From Eubacteriales Family XIII. Incertae Sedis bacterium (GTDB lineage: Bacteria; Bacillota; Clostridia; Peptostreptococcales; Anaerovoracaceae), in NCBI GenBank assembly GCA_031287295.1, contig JAITTH010000050.1:1-12883 (forward strand): a DNA stretch of 12,883 nucleotides, read 5' to 3'. Below the pieces are notes generated by a model that was given only the letters and a program-made list of their open reading frames with translations, was not told the DNA's origin and did no database searches. The position numbers were made by a program, and so were the translations under genes. This document shows, in pieces, positions 6,887-12,883 of the stretch (position 1 is the first letter of the stretch; every line of letters begins with the position of its first letter).

Positions 6887-8223
6887 GAAAAAATTACAGA
6901 GGGAATCGCATCGGCGAGGAAATACGACGTATCATCAGTGAATTACTCTTACGAGAGCTGAAAGATCCACGTTTTAGAGGGCTGCCTACGATCACAGGTG
7001 TGAAGGCGGCGGATGACGGGTCCTTTGCGACAGTCTTCATTACGATGCTTGCGAGTGCAAGTGATTCGGAGGCTGCAGAACAGGAAAAAAAGGATGTGCT
7101 CGCTGCATTTGAGGCGGCAAAAGGGCTCATTCGTCATGAAATCGGCAGCCGACTTACGTTGCGCCGGACGCCGGATTTGAATTTTGTTTTTGATGCCTCG
7201 AGCGAATACGGACGTCGCATCGAAGAGGTTCTGGACGATATCGGTTTGGGAACGCTTGGCAGACCCGGTGCGGATACGCCACGTCGTATTGCCGAAGCGT
7301 TGAATGCCGCGGAAAAGATTTATTTATTCCCACATGAGAATCCGGATGGTGACACGCTCGGTTCCTGCATCGGACTCTGCCTCATTTTGCGCGATCTCGG
7401 CAAAGATGTGAAAGTTATTCTCGACGAAAAAATTCCGGACAATCTGGGTTTCATTGAAAATGGATGTGTAACACCACCGGAAGATCTTCCGGGCGCAGAT
7501 TTGTCGGTTCTTGTCGATGTAAGCGAAACGGCTCGCATCGGTGAGGCGCGTGAGGCGCTGTTCCTTTTGGGGAAACGATCGATGTGCATCGATCACCATG
7601 TGTCGAGTGCACCAAACTTCGACTATAACCTTTTAGATACAGAAGCGGCGGCAAGTGCGGAAATCATTTTCGACATTGCCGAGCACTTGGGTGACATTTC
7701 AGAGGCGGCGGCAGAGGCGCTTTACGTTGGCATTGTAACGGATACCGGTCGTTTTCAGTATTCGAACACCACGGCAAAAACGCACGACATTGTGGCGACA
7801 CTCATCGAAGTTGGTGTGAATCCGAACAAGGTGTTCCTTGAAATCTTCCAAAACGAACGTTTTGAAAAGATGAAACTCATGAATCTTGTGCTTTCCAACG
7901 CGCAGCCAATCGCAGGCGGTCGAGGCATCATTGCCTATATGACGCAAAAAATGCTTGAGGAAAGCGGTGCCTTGGACGAAGAAACCGACGGTATCGTCGA
8001 AACACTTCGTTCCATTCGAGGCGTGGAAGTGTCGGTGTTTGTGCGTGAGACAACAAAGGGGGGCACGAAGGTGAGTATGCGTTCGAAATCCTCATATAAT
8101 GTTGCGGCGGTTGCGGAAACATTTGGTGGTGGTGGGCATGTCAACGCTGCCGGGTATAAAACCGAAAAGAAGGTCGCCGATGTCGTGGAAGCACTGCGTG
8201 TGCAGATTGGCGAAACACTATAG
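6883..8223 (+). CDS. rbfA-nrnA: Fusion of ribosome-binding factor RbfA with an NrnA-type DHH nanoRNase/pAp phosphatase
   Basis: One unbroken 446-codon frame holds two proteins that are normally separate. Residues 1-~118 are RbfA, the KH-fold 30S assembly factor: RGNRIGEEIRRIISELLLREL, KDPRF (27-31), RRTPDLNFVFD (94-104) and EYGRRIEEVL. After a linker of about 20 residues (121-138, Gly/Pro-containing) comes a complete DHH/DHHA1 phosphoesterase: HENPDGDTLGS (His151, Asp155, Asp157), LVDVSETARIG (Asp212), IDHH (237-239), TDTGRF (Asp287) and the substrate-binding GGGGHVNAAG (415-424, His419). All metal-ligand motifs of NrnA, which degrades 2-5-nt RNA and converts pAp to AMP, are present. No start codon with a ribosome binding site lies at the junction, so separate NrnA translation looks unlikely. 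It overlaps the infB stop by ATGA and lies 8 nt before truB, the usual place of separate rbfA and DHH genes. Confidence 0.9.
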   Translation: MRKNYRGNRIGEEIRRIISELLLRELKDPRFRGLPTITGVKAADDGSFATVFITMLASASDSEAAEQEKKDVLAAFEAAKGLIRHEIGSRLTLRRTPDLNFVFDASSEYGRRIEEVLDDIGLGTLGRPGADTPRRIAEALNAAEKIYLFPHENPDGDTLGSCIGLCLILRDLGKDVKVILDEKIPDNLGFIENGCVTPPEDLPGADLSVLVDVSETARIGEAREALFLLGKRSMCIDHHVSSAPNFDYNLLDTEAAASAEIIFDIAEHLGDISEAAAEALYVGIVTDTGRFQYSNTTAKTHDIVATLIEVGVNPNKVFLEIFQNERFEKMKLMNLVLSNAQPIAGGRGIIAYMTQKMLEESGALDEETDGIVETLRSIRGVEVSVFVRETTKGGTKVSMRSKSSYNVAAVAETFGGGGHVNAAGYKTEKKVADVVEALRVQIGETL

Positions 8224-8231
8224 AGAACGGC

Positions 8232-9104
8232 ATGAACGGAATTCTGAATGTCTTAAAACCAACAGGTGTAACCTCTCATGATGTTGTCGGAATGATTCGC
8301 CGTATCACCGGGGTCAAGCGCGTCGGACACACCGGAACGCTGGATCCGATGGCATCGGGTGTTCTTCCCGTGTGCATTGGTAAGGCAACGCGCCTCATTG
8401 AGTATATGACACCGGATCGTGCCGATGCGAAGGGTTATCATTGTCAAATGAAACTCGGAATAACAACCGATACACAGGACATTTGGGGTGAGACCCTTTC
8501 AGAAAGTGCAAACTTTCCGACCGAAGAAGAAATTCGTTCGACACTGAAATCCTTTGAAGGCAAATCCGAACAGTATCCTCCCATGTATTCTGCCGTGAAA
8601 TATCAGGGCAAAAAGCTCTACGAATATGCGCGCAAGGGAGAAGTGCTGCCTGCGGATGCGATGAAATTGCGCAAAATTGAGGTTTCCCGAATTGACGTGA
8701 CAACAGTGGATGTACAGCAAGGTCTGGTTGAATTCGATATTCTATGTTCGGGCGGAACCTACATTCGAACAATCTGCCATGACGCAGGGCAGAGGCTCGG
8801 TTGCGGTGGTGTAATGTCGGCACTGGTTCGCACAAAAAGTTGTGATTTCATCATGGAAGAGAGTACCTCGCTGGAAGCACTTCAAGATGCGGCTGTTCTA
8901 CCACTTTTACCGATAGACTACGGAATCAGCCGATTTGAAAAACTGGAACTTACCTTGGAAAATGCCGAAAAATTTGCACATGGGCTTCGGGTTCCGGAAA
9001 AAGATCGCAAAGGATTCTTGCGAGTCTATGCAAAAAATAGTTTTTATGGCATTGGAAGAGTAGAAAAGGGAATGCTCATTCCCTGTAAGGTGATTGTAGA
9101 ATGA
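8232..9104 (+). CDS. truB: tRNA pseudouridine(55) synthase TruB
   Basis: TruB converts U55 in the T-arm of elongator tRNAs to pseudouridine and also helps tRNA fold. The 290-residue product opens with GILNVLKPTGVTSHDVV, then carries the family signature GHTGTLDPMASGVLPVCIG with catalytic Asp38. QYPPMYSAVKYQGKKLYEYAR and CSGGTYIRTICHDAGQRLGCGG follow, the latter with the conserved tyrosine/arginine core around the active site. The C-terminal part is short, as in other Firmicutes TruB proteins with a reduced PUA-like domain. The ATG is 8 nt after the rbfA-nrnA stop, with GAGAACGG as a modest ribosome binding site. The stop overlaps ribF by ATGA, so TruB and RibF synthesis are probably coupled. 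Confidence 0.96.
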   Translation: MNGILNVLKPTGVTSHDVVGMIRRITGVKRVGHTGTLDPMASGVLPVCIGKATRLIEYMTPDRADAKGYHCQMKLGITTDTQDIWGETLSESANFPTEEEIRSTLKSFEGKSEQYPPMYSAVKYQGKKLYEYARKGEVLPADAMKLRKIEVSRIDVTTVDVQQGLVEFDILCSGGTYIRTICHDAGQRLGCGGVMSALVRTKSCDFIMEESTSLEALQDAAVLPLLPIDYGISRFEKLELTLENAEKFAHGLRVPEKDRKGFLRVYAKNSFYGIGRVEKGMLIPCKVIVE

Positions 9105-10027
9105 TAGAGTTTAATACGTTGGAATCCATAGGAGATATTTCGCCCACAGCCGTGGCGCTCGGGAATTTTGATGGGATTCATCTTGGGCATCAGGCGCTCA
9201 TTGCTTGCATGACACAATATGCGAAACGCGAGGGGAAAAAGTCTGCTGTTTTTACATTCGCCAATCATCCACGCAATTTTATTTCCGGAGAGAGCGTCGT
9301 GCGTTCCATCGTCAGTCCGAAAGAAAAGTATGAAATCATTCGGAGCATGGGTGTGGATTATATGTTCAATCTTCCGTTTGACGATTCGTTTACGTCGATG
9401 GATCCCGAAGTGTTTATTCATAAACTTTTGTTGCGCTATTTCCGCGCGGATGCGGTATTTTGTGGGTTCAACTTCCGTTTCGGAAAGCGTGCTGCAGGGA
9501 ACACAACGCTTTTGAAGCAATTTGCCGATCAGGATCATTTTTTTCTGGAAGTCATCGAACCGTTCAAGGTGGATGATGTGATCGTAAGCAGCACAGAGGT
9601 TCGCAAGGCGATTCAAAACGGCGATTTTGACCTTTGTCGCAAATATCTTGGACGACCCTTTACGCTTTCCGGGAAAGTCATTGCCGGTAATAAACTTGGG
9701 CGCAAACTCGGGTTTGCAACGGCGAACATGCACCTGGACCCTGAAATGATGCAGCCGGCATATGGCATTTACGTCACATCGGCAAAGTTAGACGGAGGTA
9801 AGGAACGCCCCGCCATCACAAACGTGGGGGTAAGACCAACCATCGGCGACAACCAAGAGCTGGCGGAAACACATATCTTCGACTTTTCCGAAGACCTTTA
9901 CGGAACATCGCCCGAGATTGTTTTCTACGAAAAATTACGTGCCGAACAGAAATTCGAAAATATCGAAGCCATGCAAAAACAAATCCAATCGGATATTGCT
10001 GCCGCGCGCAGATGGTGGTTTGATTGA
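9101..10027 (+). CDS. ribF: Bifunctional riboflavin kinase/FMN adenylyltransferase RibF
   Basis: RibF phosphorylates riboflavin to FMN and then adenylates FMN to FAD in the cytoplasm. The 308-residue protein has both domains at the usual length. The N-terminal nucleotidyltransferase has LGNFDGIHLGH (20-30), TFANHPR and the SSTEVR loop. The C-terminal kinase has GRKLGFATAN (200-209), TNVGVRPT and AETHIFDFSEDLYG with the likely catalytic Glu256. The normally near-invariant proline of the PTAN motif is alanine here (Ala206), while the Mg-ATP-binding Thr207 and Asn209 remain, so activity is probably kept. Linkage to truB is standard in Firmicutes. No terminator follows, and a promoter for the next gene overlaps its stop codon. 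Confidence 0.96.
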   Translation: MIEFNTLESIGDISPTAVALGNFDGIHLGHQALIACMTQYAKREGKKSAVFTFANHPRNFISGESVVRSIVSPKEKYEIIRSMGVDYMFNLPFDDSFTSMDPEVFIHKLLLRYFRADAVFCGFNFRFGKRAAGNTTLLKQFADQDHFFLEVIEPFKVDDVIVSSTEVRKAIQNGDFDLCRKYLGRPFTLSGKVIAGNKLGRKLGFATANMHLDPEMMQPAYGIYVTSAKLDGGKERPAITNVGVRPTIGDNQELAETHIFDFSEDLYGTSPEIVFYEKLRAEQKFENIEAMQKQIQSDIAAARRWWFD

Positions 10028-10048
10028 ATCTGCCACCGGTGATATACT
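10020..10048 (+). promoter_or_regulatory. Candidate promoter of the LCP gene, overlapping the ribF stop
   Basis: TTGATT (10020-10025), a 17-nt spacer and TATACT (10043-10048) match the sigma-A consensus at four and five of six positions. The start would fall near 10055, about 45 nt before the ATG. It allows the LCP gene to be transcribed apart from the translation operon, though read-through from ribF is also possible as no terminator is seen. Confidence 0.55.
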
Positions 10049-10100
10049 ATTCTAACGCAATACAATTCGAATCTCATCTTGCTTTCCAAAGGAATGTGGT

Positions 10101-11114
10101 ATGAAACGACGAAGCCCAAAAAGAAGTAAAAGAACTTCATCCAAGAGTATTTTTTTTCAATTCTTCGCGATTACCTTTTGTATTTGTCTGTTAGTCTTTA
10201 CATCCTCCATCGGGATTTTTGCAACCGTCATGAACGACCGTCCGATGGACAAAGGCGATGTGGCGACGCAGCGAGAGCGCGAAATCACAGAGGAAAACAT
10301 GGATGTTCTCATTCCCGGGGAAGGCATCTTTGCCGCGGATTATGCCGACTCCAAACGTGTGAATGTCCTGCTGCTTGGTGCGACGGATGAAGGCTTGGCC
10401 GATGTGATTATGTTGGCAAGTTTCGATCCGGAGTCAAAGCGTGCCGATATTATTTCGATTCCACGCGACACGTATTACGAACGTGCCGGATACAGCGGAA
10501 GCTGGTTGAAAATCAATGCCGTATTCCACGATGGACCGGAAGCCATGTGCCAAGCCGTGCATAACATTCTGCTCGGAATCCCCATCAACTACTATGCGGT
10601 CATTGACTACAATGGTGTCGCGAACATTGTAGACGCCATCGGGGGCGTTCCGATGGATGTTCCGTTTTACATGAGTTATCGCTCCGAGGGTATTACGATT
10701 GATATTCCGGCGGGACAGCAGGTTTTGGATGGTGCACATGCCGTGCAGTTCATTCGTTACCGTTCCGGCTATGATAACGGAGATATCGGACGTGTTGAAG
10801 CGCAGCAAAAATTTGTGAAGAGCGCCGCAAAACAAGCCTTGGGACTGAACCTGCCGAATGTGATAAAAACAGTGGTTGCGAATGTGAATTCAGACCTTAC
10901 CAACCGCGCCATTGTCTATCTGGGTGGAAAAGCTGTCGGCATGGACAGCAACAATATCAGCACCGCGATGTTGCCGGGAACGGACGGAAACATCGCCGGA
11001 CTATCCTTCTGGATTCGGGGCGAAGACTATGCGATCGAACAAATCGTAAGAGCCGTTTATAATGGACCACCCACAGCGACAAGCGAAGCTGCGGTCGAAC
11101 AGGAAGGTGAATAG
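10101..11114 (+). CDS. LytR-CpsA-Psr (LCP) family cell-wall polymer ligase
   Basis: LCP enzymes transfer teichoic-acid-like or capsular polymers from lipid carriers to peptidoglycan outside the membrane. The 337-residue product has a basic cytoplasmic tail (MKRRSPKRSKR), one membrane segment (about 17-43) and an extracellular LCP domain: VNVLLLGATDEGLADVIML (87-105), SIPRDT (119-124), a region ending GGVPMDV, and FIRYRSGYDNGDIGRVEAQQ (217-236). Arg122, Arg219, Arg221, Asp228, Arg231 and Gln235 match the usual pyrophosphate/Mg pocket. The arginine usual two residues before Asp101 (RSD type) is Leu99, and the GxDxR loop is shortened. AAAGGA (10088-10093) supports the ATG. It has its own promoter candidate and sits between ribF and rpsO, where a cell-envelope gene is not standard. 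The specific polymer cannot be inferred. Confidence 0.92.
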   Translation: MKRRSPKRSKRTSSKSIFFQFFAITFCICLLVFTSSIGIFATVMNDRPMDKGDVATQREREITEENMDVLIPGEGIFAADYADSKRVNVLLLGATDEGLADVIMLASFDPESKRADIISIPRDTYYERAGYSGSWLKINAVFHDGPEAMCQAVHNILLGIPINYYAVIDYNGVANIVDAIGGVPMDVPFYMSYRSEGITIDIPAGQQVLDGAHAVQFIRYRSGYDNGDIGRVEAQQKFVKSAAKQALGLNLPNVIKTVVANVNSDLTNRAIVYLGGKAVGMDSNNISTAMLPGTDGNIAGLSFWIRGEDYAIEQIVRAVYNGPPTATSEAAVEQEGE

Positions 11115-11129
11115 AGGGACGTTTCTTAC

Positions 11130-11159
11130 TTGAACCAACCCTTGGCTTCATAGTATAAT
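11130..11159 (+). promoter_or_regulatory. Promoter of rpsO (and probably pnp)
   Basis: TTGAAC (11130-11135, four of six), an 18-nt spacer and a perfect TATAAT (11154-11159) lie just after the LCP stop. The spacer holds a small inverted repeat, GAACCAA/TTGGCTTC (11132-11138 and 11142-11149), of unknown meaning. Transcription would start near 11166 and give a leader of about 108 nt before rpsO. Confidence 0.75.
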
Positions 11160-11165
11160 ACTATT

Positions 11166-11273
11166 GATTGTCATCAGCGATTGCTGTGAACATACATAAG
11201 TGTACCCATGCTGCGTCAAACGACGATCCGACGTTGTCCCGGCATTGGGCGAATCGAGAAAAGGAGAAAGAAC
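11166..11273 (+). promoter_or_regulatory. Structured rpsO leader, candidate S15 autoregulatory region
   Basis: The untranslated leader is unusually long for a ribosomal-protein gene here. It holds a hairpin TCATCAGC/GCTGTGA with a bulged T and GATT loop (11171-11189). Nearer the start codon, AACGACG/CGACGTT around an ATC loop (about 11219-11235) pairs with one A-A mismatch. The AAGGAG ribosome binding site is at 11261-11266. S15 represses its own mRNA through leader structures in several bacteria, with unrelated folds. Whether this leader does so is inference. Confidence 0.35.
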
Positions 11274-11540
11274 ATGATCGATCAAGCAAAGAAGATAGAA
11301 ATCATCAACGAGTACAAAACGAAGGATGACGACACGGGTTCGCCGGAAGTGCAGGTAGCCATTCTCACATTCCGAATCAACGATTTGAATGAGCACCTGA
11401 AGATTCACAAAAAAGATCATCATTCCAGAAGAGGTCTTTTGAAAATGGTCGGAAAGAGAAGGAATCTTCTCAACTACCTCAGAGACAAAGACATTGAAAG
11501 ATATCGTACGCTGATTACGCGTTTGGGACTGAGAAAATAG
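11274..11540 (+). CDS. rpsO: 30S ribosomal protein S15
   Basis: S15 is a primary 16S rRNA-binding protein of the 30S platform. The 88-residue product has the family hallmarks in order: DTGSPEVQVA, INDLNEHLKIHKKDHHSRRGLL, MVGKRRNLLNYLR and the C-terminal LITRLGLRK. Length is normal. ATG 11274 is preceded by AAGGAG (11261-11266) at 7 nt. The frame stays open upstream to an ATG at 11208, but the extra 22 residues are not S15-like and would lie in the leader. The gene has its own promoter and is followed by a hairpin and pnp, the widespread rpsO-pnp pair. Confidence 0.97.
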   Translation: MIDQAKKIEIINEYKTKDDDTGSPEVQVAILTFRINDLNEHLKIHKKDHHSRRGLLKMVGKRRNLLNYLRDKDIERYRTLITRLGLRK

Positions 11541-11543
11541 TAA

Positions 11544-11588
11544 AAAGAAGAGGCGGGGGAGAAAGCGCCCTCGTCTCTTCTTTATGTT
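11544..11588 (+). terminator. Terminator or processing hairpin between rpsO and pnp
   Basis: A stem of up to 16 pairs joins 11544-11559 (AAAGAAGAGGCGGGGG) with 11568-11583, with two G-T wobbles and an 8-nt loop. It starts 3 nt after the rpsO stop. The tail is U-rich partly inside the stem and then reads ATGTT, so the free U-run is poor. It may terminate only partly, protect the rpsO 3' end, or serve as a double-strand site for RNase III. No good promoter for pnp is seen after it, which argues for read-through. Confidence 0.65.
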
Positions 11589-11605
11589 AGGGCATTAGGG
11601 TACTT

Positions 11606-11637
11606 GCGGTAGACATGGAAATGATTCCTTTTACCGC
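11606..11637 (+). promoter_or_regulatory. Imperfect hairpin in the pnp leader
   Basis: GCGGTA (11606-11611) pairs with TACCGC (11632-11637), and GGAA (11617-11620) with TTCC (11625-11628) round an ATGA loop, leaving an asymmetric internal loop of 5 and 3 nt. It lies 59 nt before the pnp ATG with no U-run after it, so it is not a terminator. In E. coli a leader stem cut by RNase III and then degraded by PNPase underlies PNPase autoregulation; a similar role here is inference. Confidence 0.45.
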
Positions 11638-11654
11638 TCGATCATAATCAACGT

Positions 11655-11696
11655 AAAGAAGAATAGAAAAAAGAAAGAAGAGGAAGAGAAAAGAAA
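11655..11696 (+). other. Polypurine stretch forming the pnp ribosome-binding region
   Basis: From 11655 to the base before the pnp ATG, all bases but one T (11664) are A or G. It includes AGGAAG (11681-11686), the likely ribosome binding site, 10 nt from the ATG. Such a stretch should stay unstructured and accessible to ribosomes. Apart from this tract and the two hairpins, the rpsO-pnp interval holds nothing recognisable; CATAAT at 11643 has no matching -35. Confidence 0.6.
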
Positions 11697-12883
11697 ATGG
11701 CATTTACAAATTACAGGACGTTTAAGACCGCACTCGGCGGCAGATTGCTTCAATTTGAAATCGGAAAGGTGGCAGAACAGGCGAACGGTGCCGTAACCGT
11801 ACGTTATGGCGACACGGTTGTAAACGTCACGGCCACCATGGCAAAATCGGCGAGAGAAGGCATCGACTTTTTCCCACTGAGTTGCGAATACGAAGAAAAA
11901 ATGTACGCTGCGGGTAAAATCCCCGGTGGGTTCATCAAGCGTGAAGGGCGTCCCGGTGAAAAAGCGACACTGTGCGCAAGGCTGATGGACAGACCGCTTC
12001 GTCCCTTGTTTCCAAAGGGATTCCGCAATGACGTACAGGTTGTGGCGACGGTACTTTCCATAGATCACGATTGTCCGCCGGAAGTCGCAGCGATGATCGG
12101 TTCATCTGTGGCGCTTTCCATCTCGAACATTCCCTTCGAAGGTCCCACGGGTTCTGTGATTATCGGGCTCATCGACGGGCGCTTTGTTGTAAATCCGACA
12201 CAGGCAGAACGTGCGGAATCGCAGCTTTCGCTTACGGTTTCGGGCACGAAGGAAGCCATTATGATGGTCGAAGCAGGCGCCAACGAGATTGCGGAAGAAA
12301 CCATTCTGGAAGCCATTATGTTCGCGCATGAAGAAATTAAGACCGTAATCGCGTTCATCGAAGAGATTGTTTCCGAAGTGGGTCTTGCAAAGATCGAAGT
12401 ACAGGATGCCTCCATTCCGGAAGAAATTATGACAGCGGTACGTGAAACCGTTTCCGCAAAACTAAAAGATGCCGTGCACACCTTTGCAAGGCAAGAACAG
12501 TACGAGAAGATCAACGAAGCCTATGCACTCGCAAAAGAAGCGCTTGCCGAGAAATTCCCGGAAAAAGATAAGTTGATTTCCGCAGCAGTAGAAGAAGTGA
12601 TGGTCGAAGAATTCCGTTCGATGGTCATTAACGAGCAGATTCGTCCGGACGGTAGAAAAACGACGGAAATTCGCCCCATTTGGTGCGAAACCTCCTTCCT
12701 TCCGCGCACGCACGGCACCGGTCTCTTCACGAGAGGACAGACGCAGGTGCTTTCCGTAACGACACTTGCACCGCTTTCCGCTAGCCAGACCATCGATGGC
12801 ATTGGTGATGAAACCGGAAAACGTTATATGCATCAGTACAATTTCCCGCCGTATTCCGTCGGGGAAACAAAGCCGATGCGTAG
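11697..12883 (+). CDS. pnp: Polynucleotide phosphorylase, N-terminal 395 residues (3' end outside window)
   Basis: PNPase degrades RNA 3' to 5' with phosphate and is a core member of the RNA degradation machinery. Translation from ATG 11697 is open to the window end and gives MAFTNYRTFKTALGGRLLQF, then the first RNase-PH domain with VRYGDTVV, KIPGGFIKREGRP (74-86) and LMDRPLRPLFPKGFRNDVQ. The helical linker domain follows (about 145-300). The second, catalytic PH domain is entered at IRPDGRKTTEIRP and FLPRTHGTGLFTRGQTQ (around 334-350). The catalytic aspartates, KH and S1 domains lie beyond the end. Full length should be about 700 residues. It follows rpsO without a clear promoter of its own. 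The nanoRNase half of the RbfA-NrnA fusion would act on the short end-products of this enzyme. Confidence 0.96.
   Translation, partial: MAFTNYRTFKTALGGRLLQFEIGKVAEQANGAVTVRYGDTVVNVTATMAKSAREGIDFFPLSCEYEEKMYAAGKIPGGFIKREGRPGEKATLCARLMDRPLRPLFPKGFRNDVQVVATVLSIDHDCPPEVAAMIGSSVALSISNIPFEGPTGSVIIGLIDGRFVVNPTQAERAESQLSLTVSGTKEAIMMVEAGANEIAEETILEAIMFAHEEIKTVIAFIEEIVSEVGLAKIEVQDASIPEEIMTAVRETVSAKLKDAVHTFARQEQYEKINEAYALAKEALAEKFPEKDKLISAAVEEVMVEEFRSMVINEQIRPDGRKTTEIRPIWCETSFLPRTHGTGLFTRGQTQVLSVTTLAPLSASQTIDGIGDETGKRYMHQYNFPPYSVGETKPMR

Noticed and set aside
7246..7302. A separate nrnA start inside the rbfA-nrnA frame (TTG at 7246 or 7300)
   Set aside because: No Shine-Dalgarno sequence lies at a workable distance (AGAGG near 7224 is too far), and no stop separates the two domains.
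9044..9733. 229-codon antisense frame opposite ribF
   Set aside because: ribF is unmistakable here and the antisense peptide resembles no family.
10013..10037. GGTGG/CCACC stem at the end of ribF as a terminator
   Set aside because: Five pairs, a 15-nt loop and no U-run; it overlaps the promoter of the LCP gene.
11208..11273. Upstream ATG extending rpsO by 22 residues
   Set aside because: The extension is not S15-like, has no ribosome binding site and lies in the leader; ATG 11274 has AAGGAG and gives the standard length.
11643..11648. CATAAT as the -10 of a pnp promoter
   Set aside because: No -35-like hexamer occurs 16-18 nt upstream.
1..12883. CRISPR arrays, tRNA genes, insertion sequences, attachment sites
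   Set aside because: No regularly spaced repeats, cloverleaf-type sequences, transposase-like products or target duplications were seen on either strand.

Overview
The window looks like chromosomal DNA from a mid-GC Firmicute, probably an anaerobe of the Clostridia/Tissierellia kind. The grounds are AGGAGG-type ribosome binding sites, a sortase-type surface anchor, a LytR-CpsA-Psr protein, and the Gram-positive order rimP-nusA-rnpM-infB-rbfA-(DHH)-truB-ribF-rpsO-pnp. The genus cannot be named from the sequence alone. Every convincing gene is on the + strand.

Layout. Positions 1-594 hold the C-terminal end of a sortase-anchored surface protein. A terminator-like hairpin, a larger inverted repeat and a good promoter (629-725) lead into a membrane-anchored alpha/beta hydrolase (787-1899). 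A promoter candidate with a 12-bp palindrome and a strong intrinsic terminator (1959-1990) follow. The terminator sits only 26 nt before the translation/RNA-maturation operon: rimP (2017), nusA (2496), rnpM/ylxR (3738), infB (4040), an rbfA-nrnA fusion (6883), truB (8232) and ribF (9101). Three of these junctions are 4-nt ATGA overlaps. The L7Ae-family gene often found between rnpM and infB is absent. An LCP-family cell-wall ligase gene with its own promoter candidate lies at 10101-11114. Then come rpsO (11274-11540) with its own promoter and leader, a terminator-like hairpin, a second hairpin with a purine tract, and the first 395 codons of pnp, cut by the window end.

How the genes work together. 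RimP, RbfA and S15 act in 30S assembly. IF2 acts in initiation. TruB makes tRNA pseudouridine 55. NusA controls pausing and termination. RnpM is an RNA-binding modulator. PNPase degrades RNA, and NrnA-type DHH enzymes finish off the short oligonucleotides (and pAp) that PNPase-type exonucleases leave. RibF makes FMN and FAD.

Most notable points. (1) RbfA and a complete NrnA-type DHH/DHHA1 phosphoesterase are one 446-residue polypeptide. (2) A terminator and an overlapping second hairpin lie immediately upstream of rimP-nusA, with no room for a promoter in between, which suggests attenuation, possibly NusA feedback. No wholly unknown multi-gene system, CRISPR array, tRNA or mobile element was seen.
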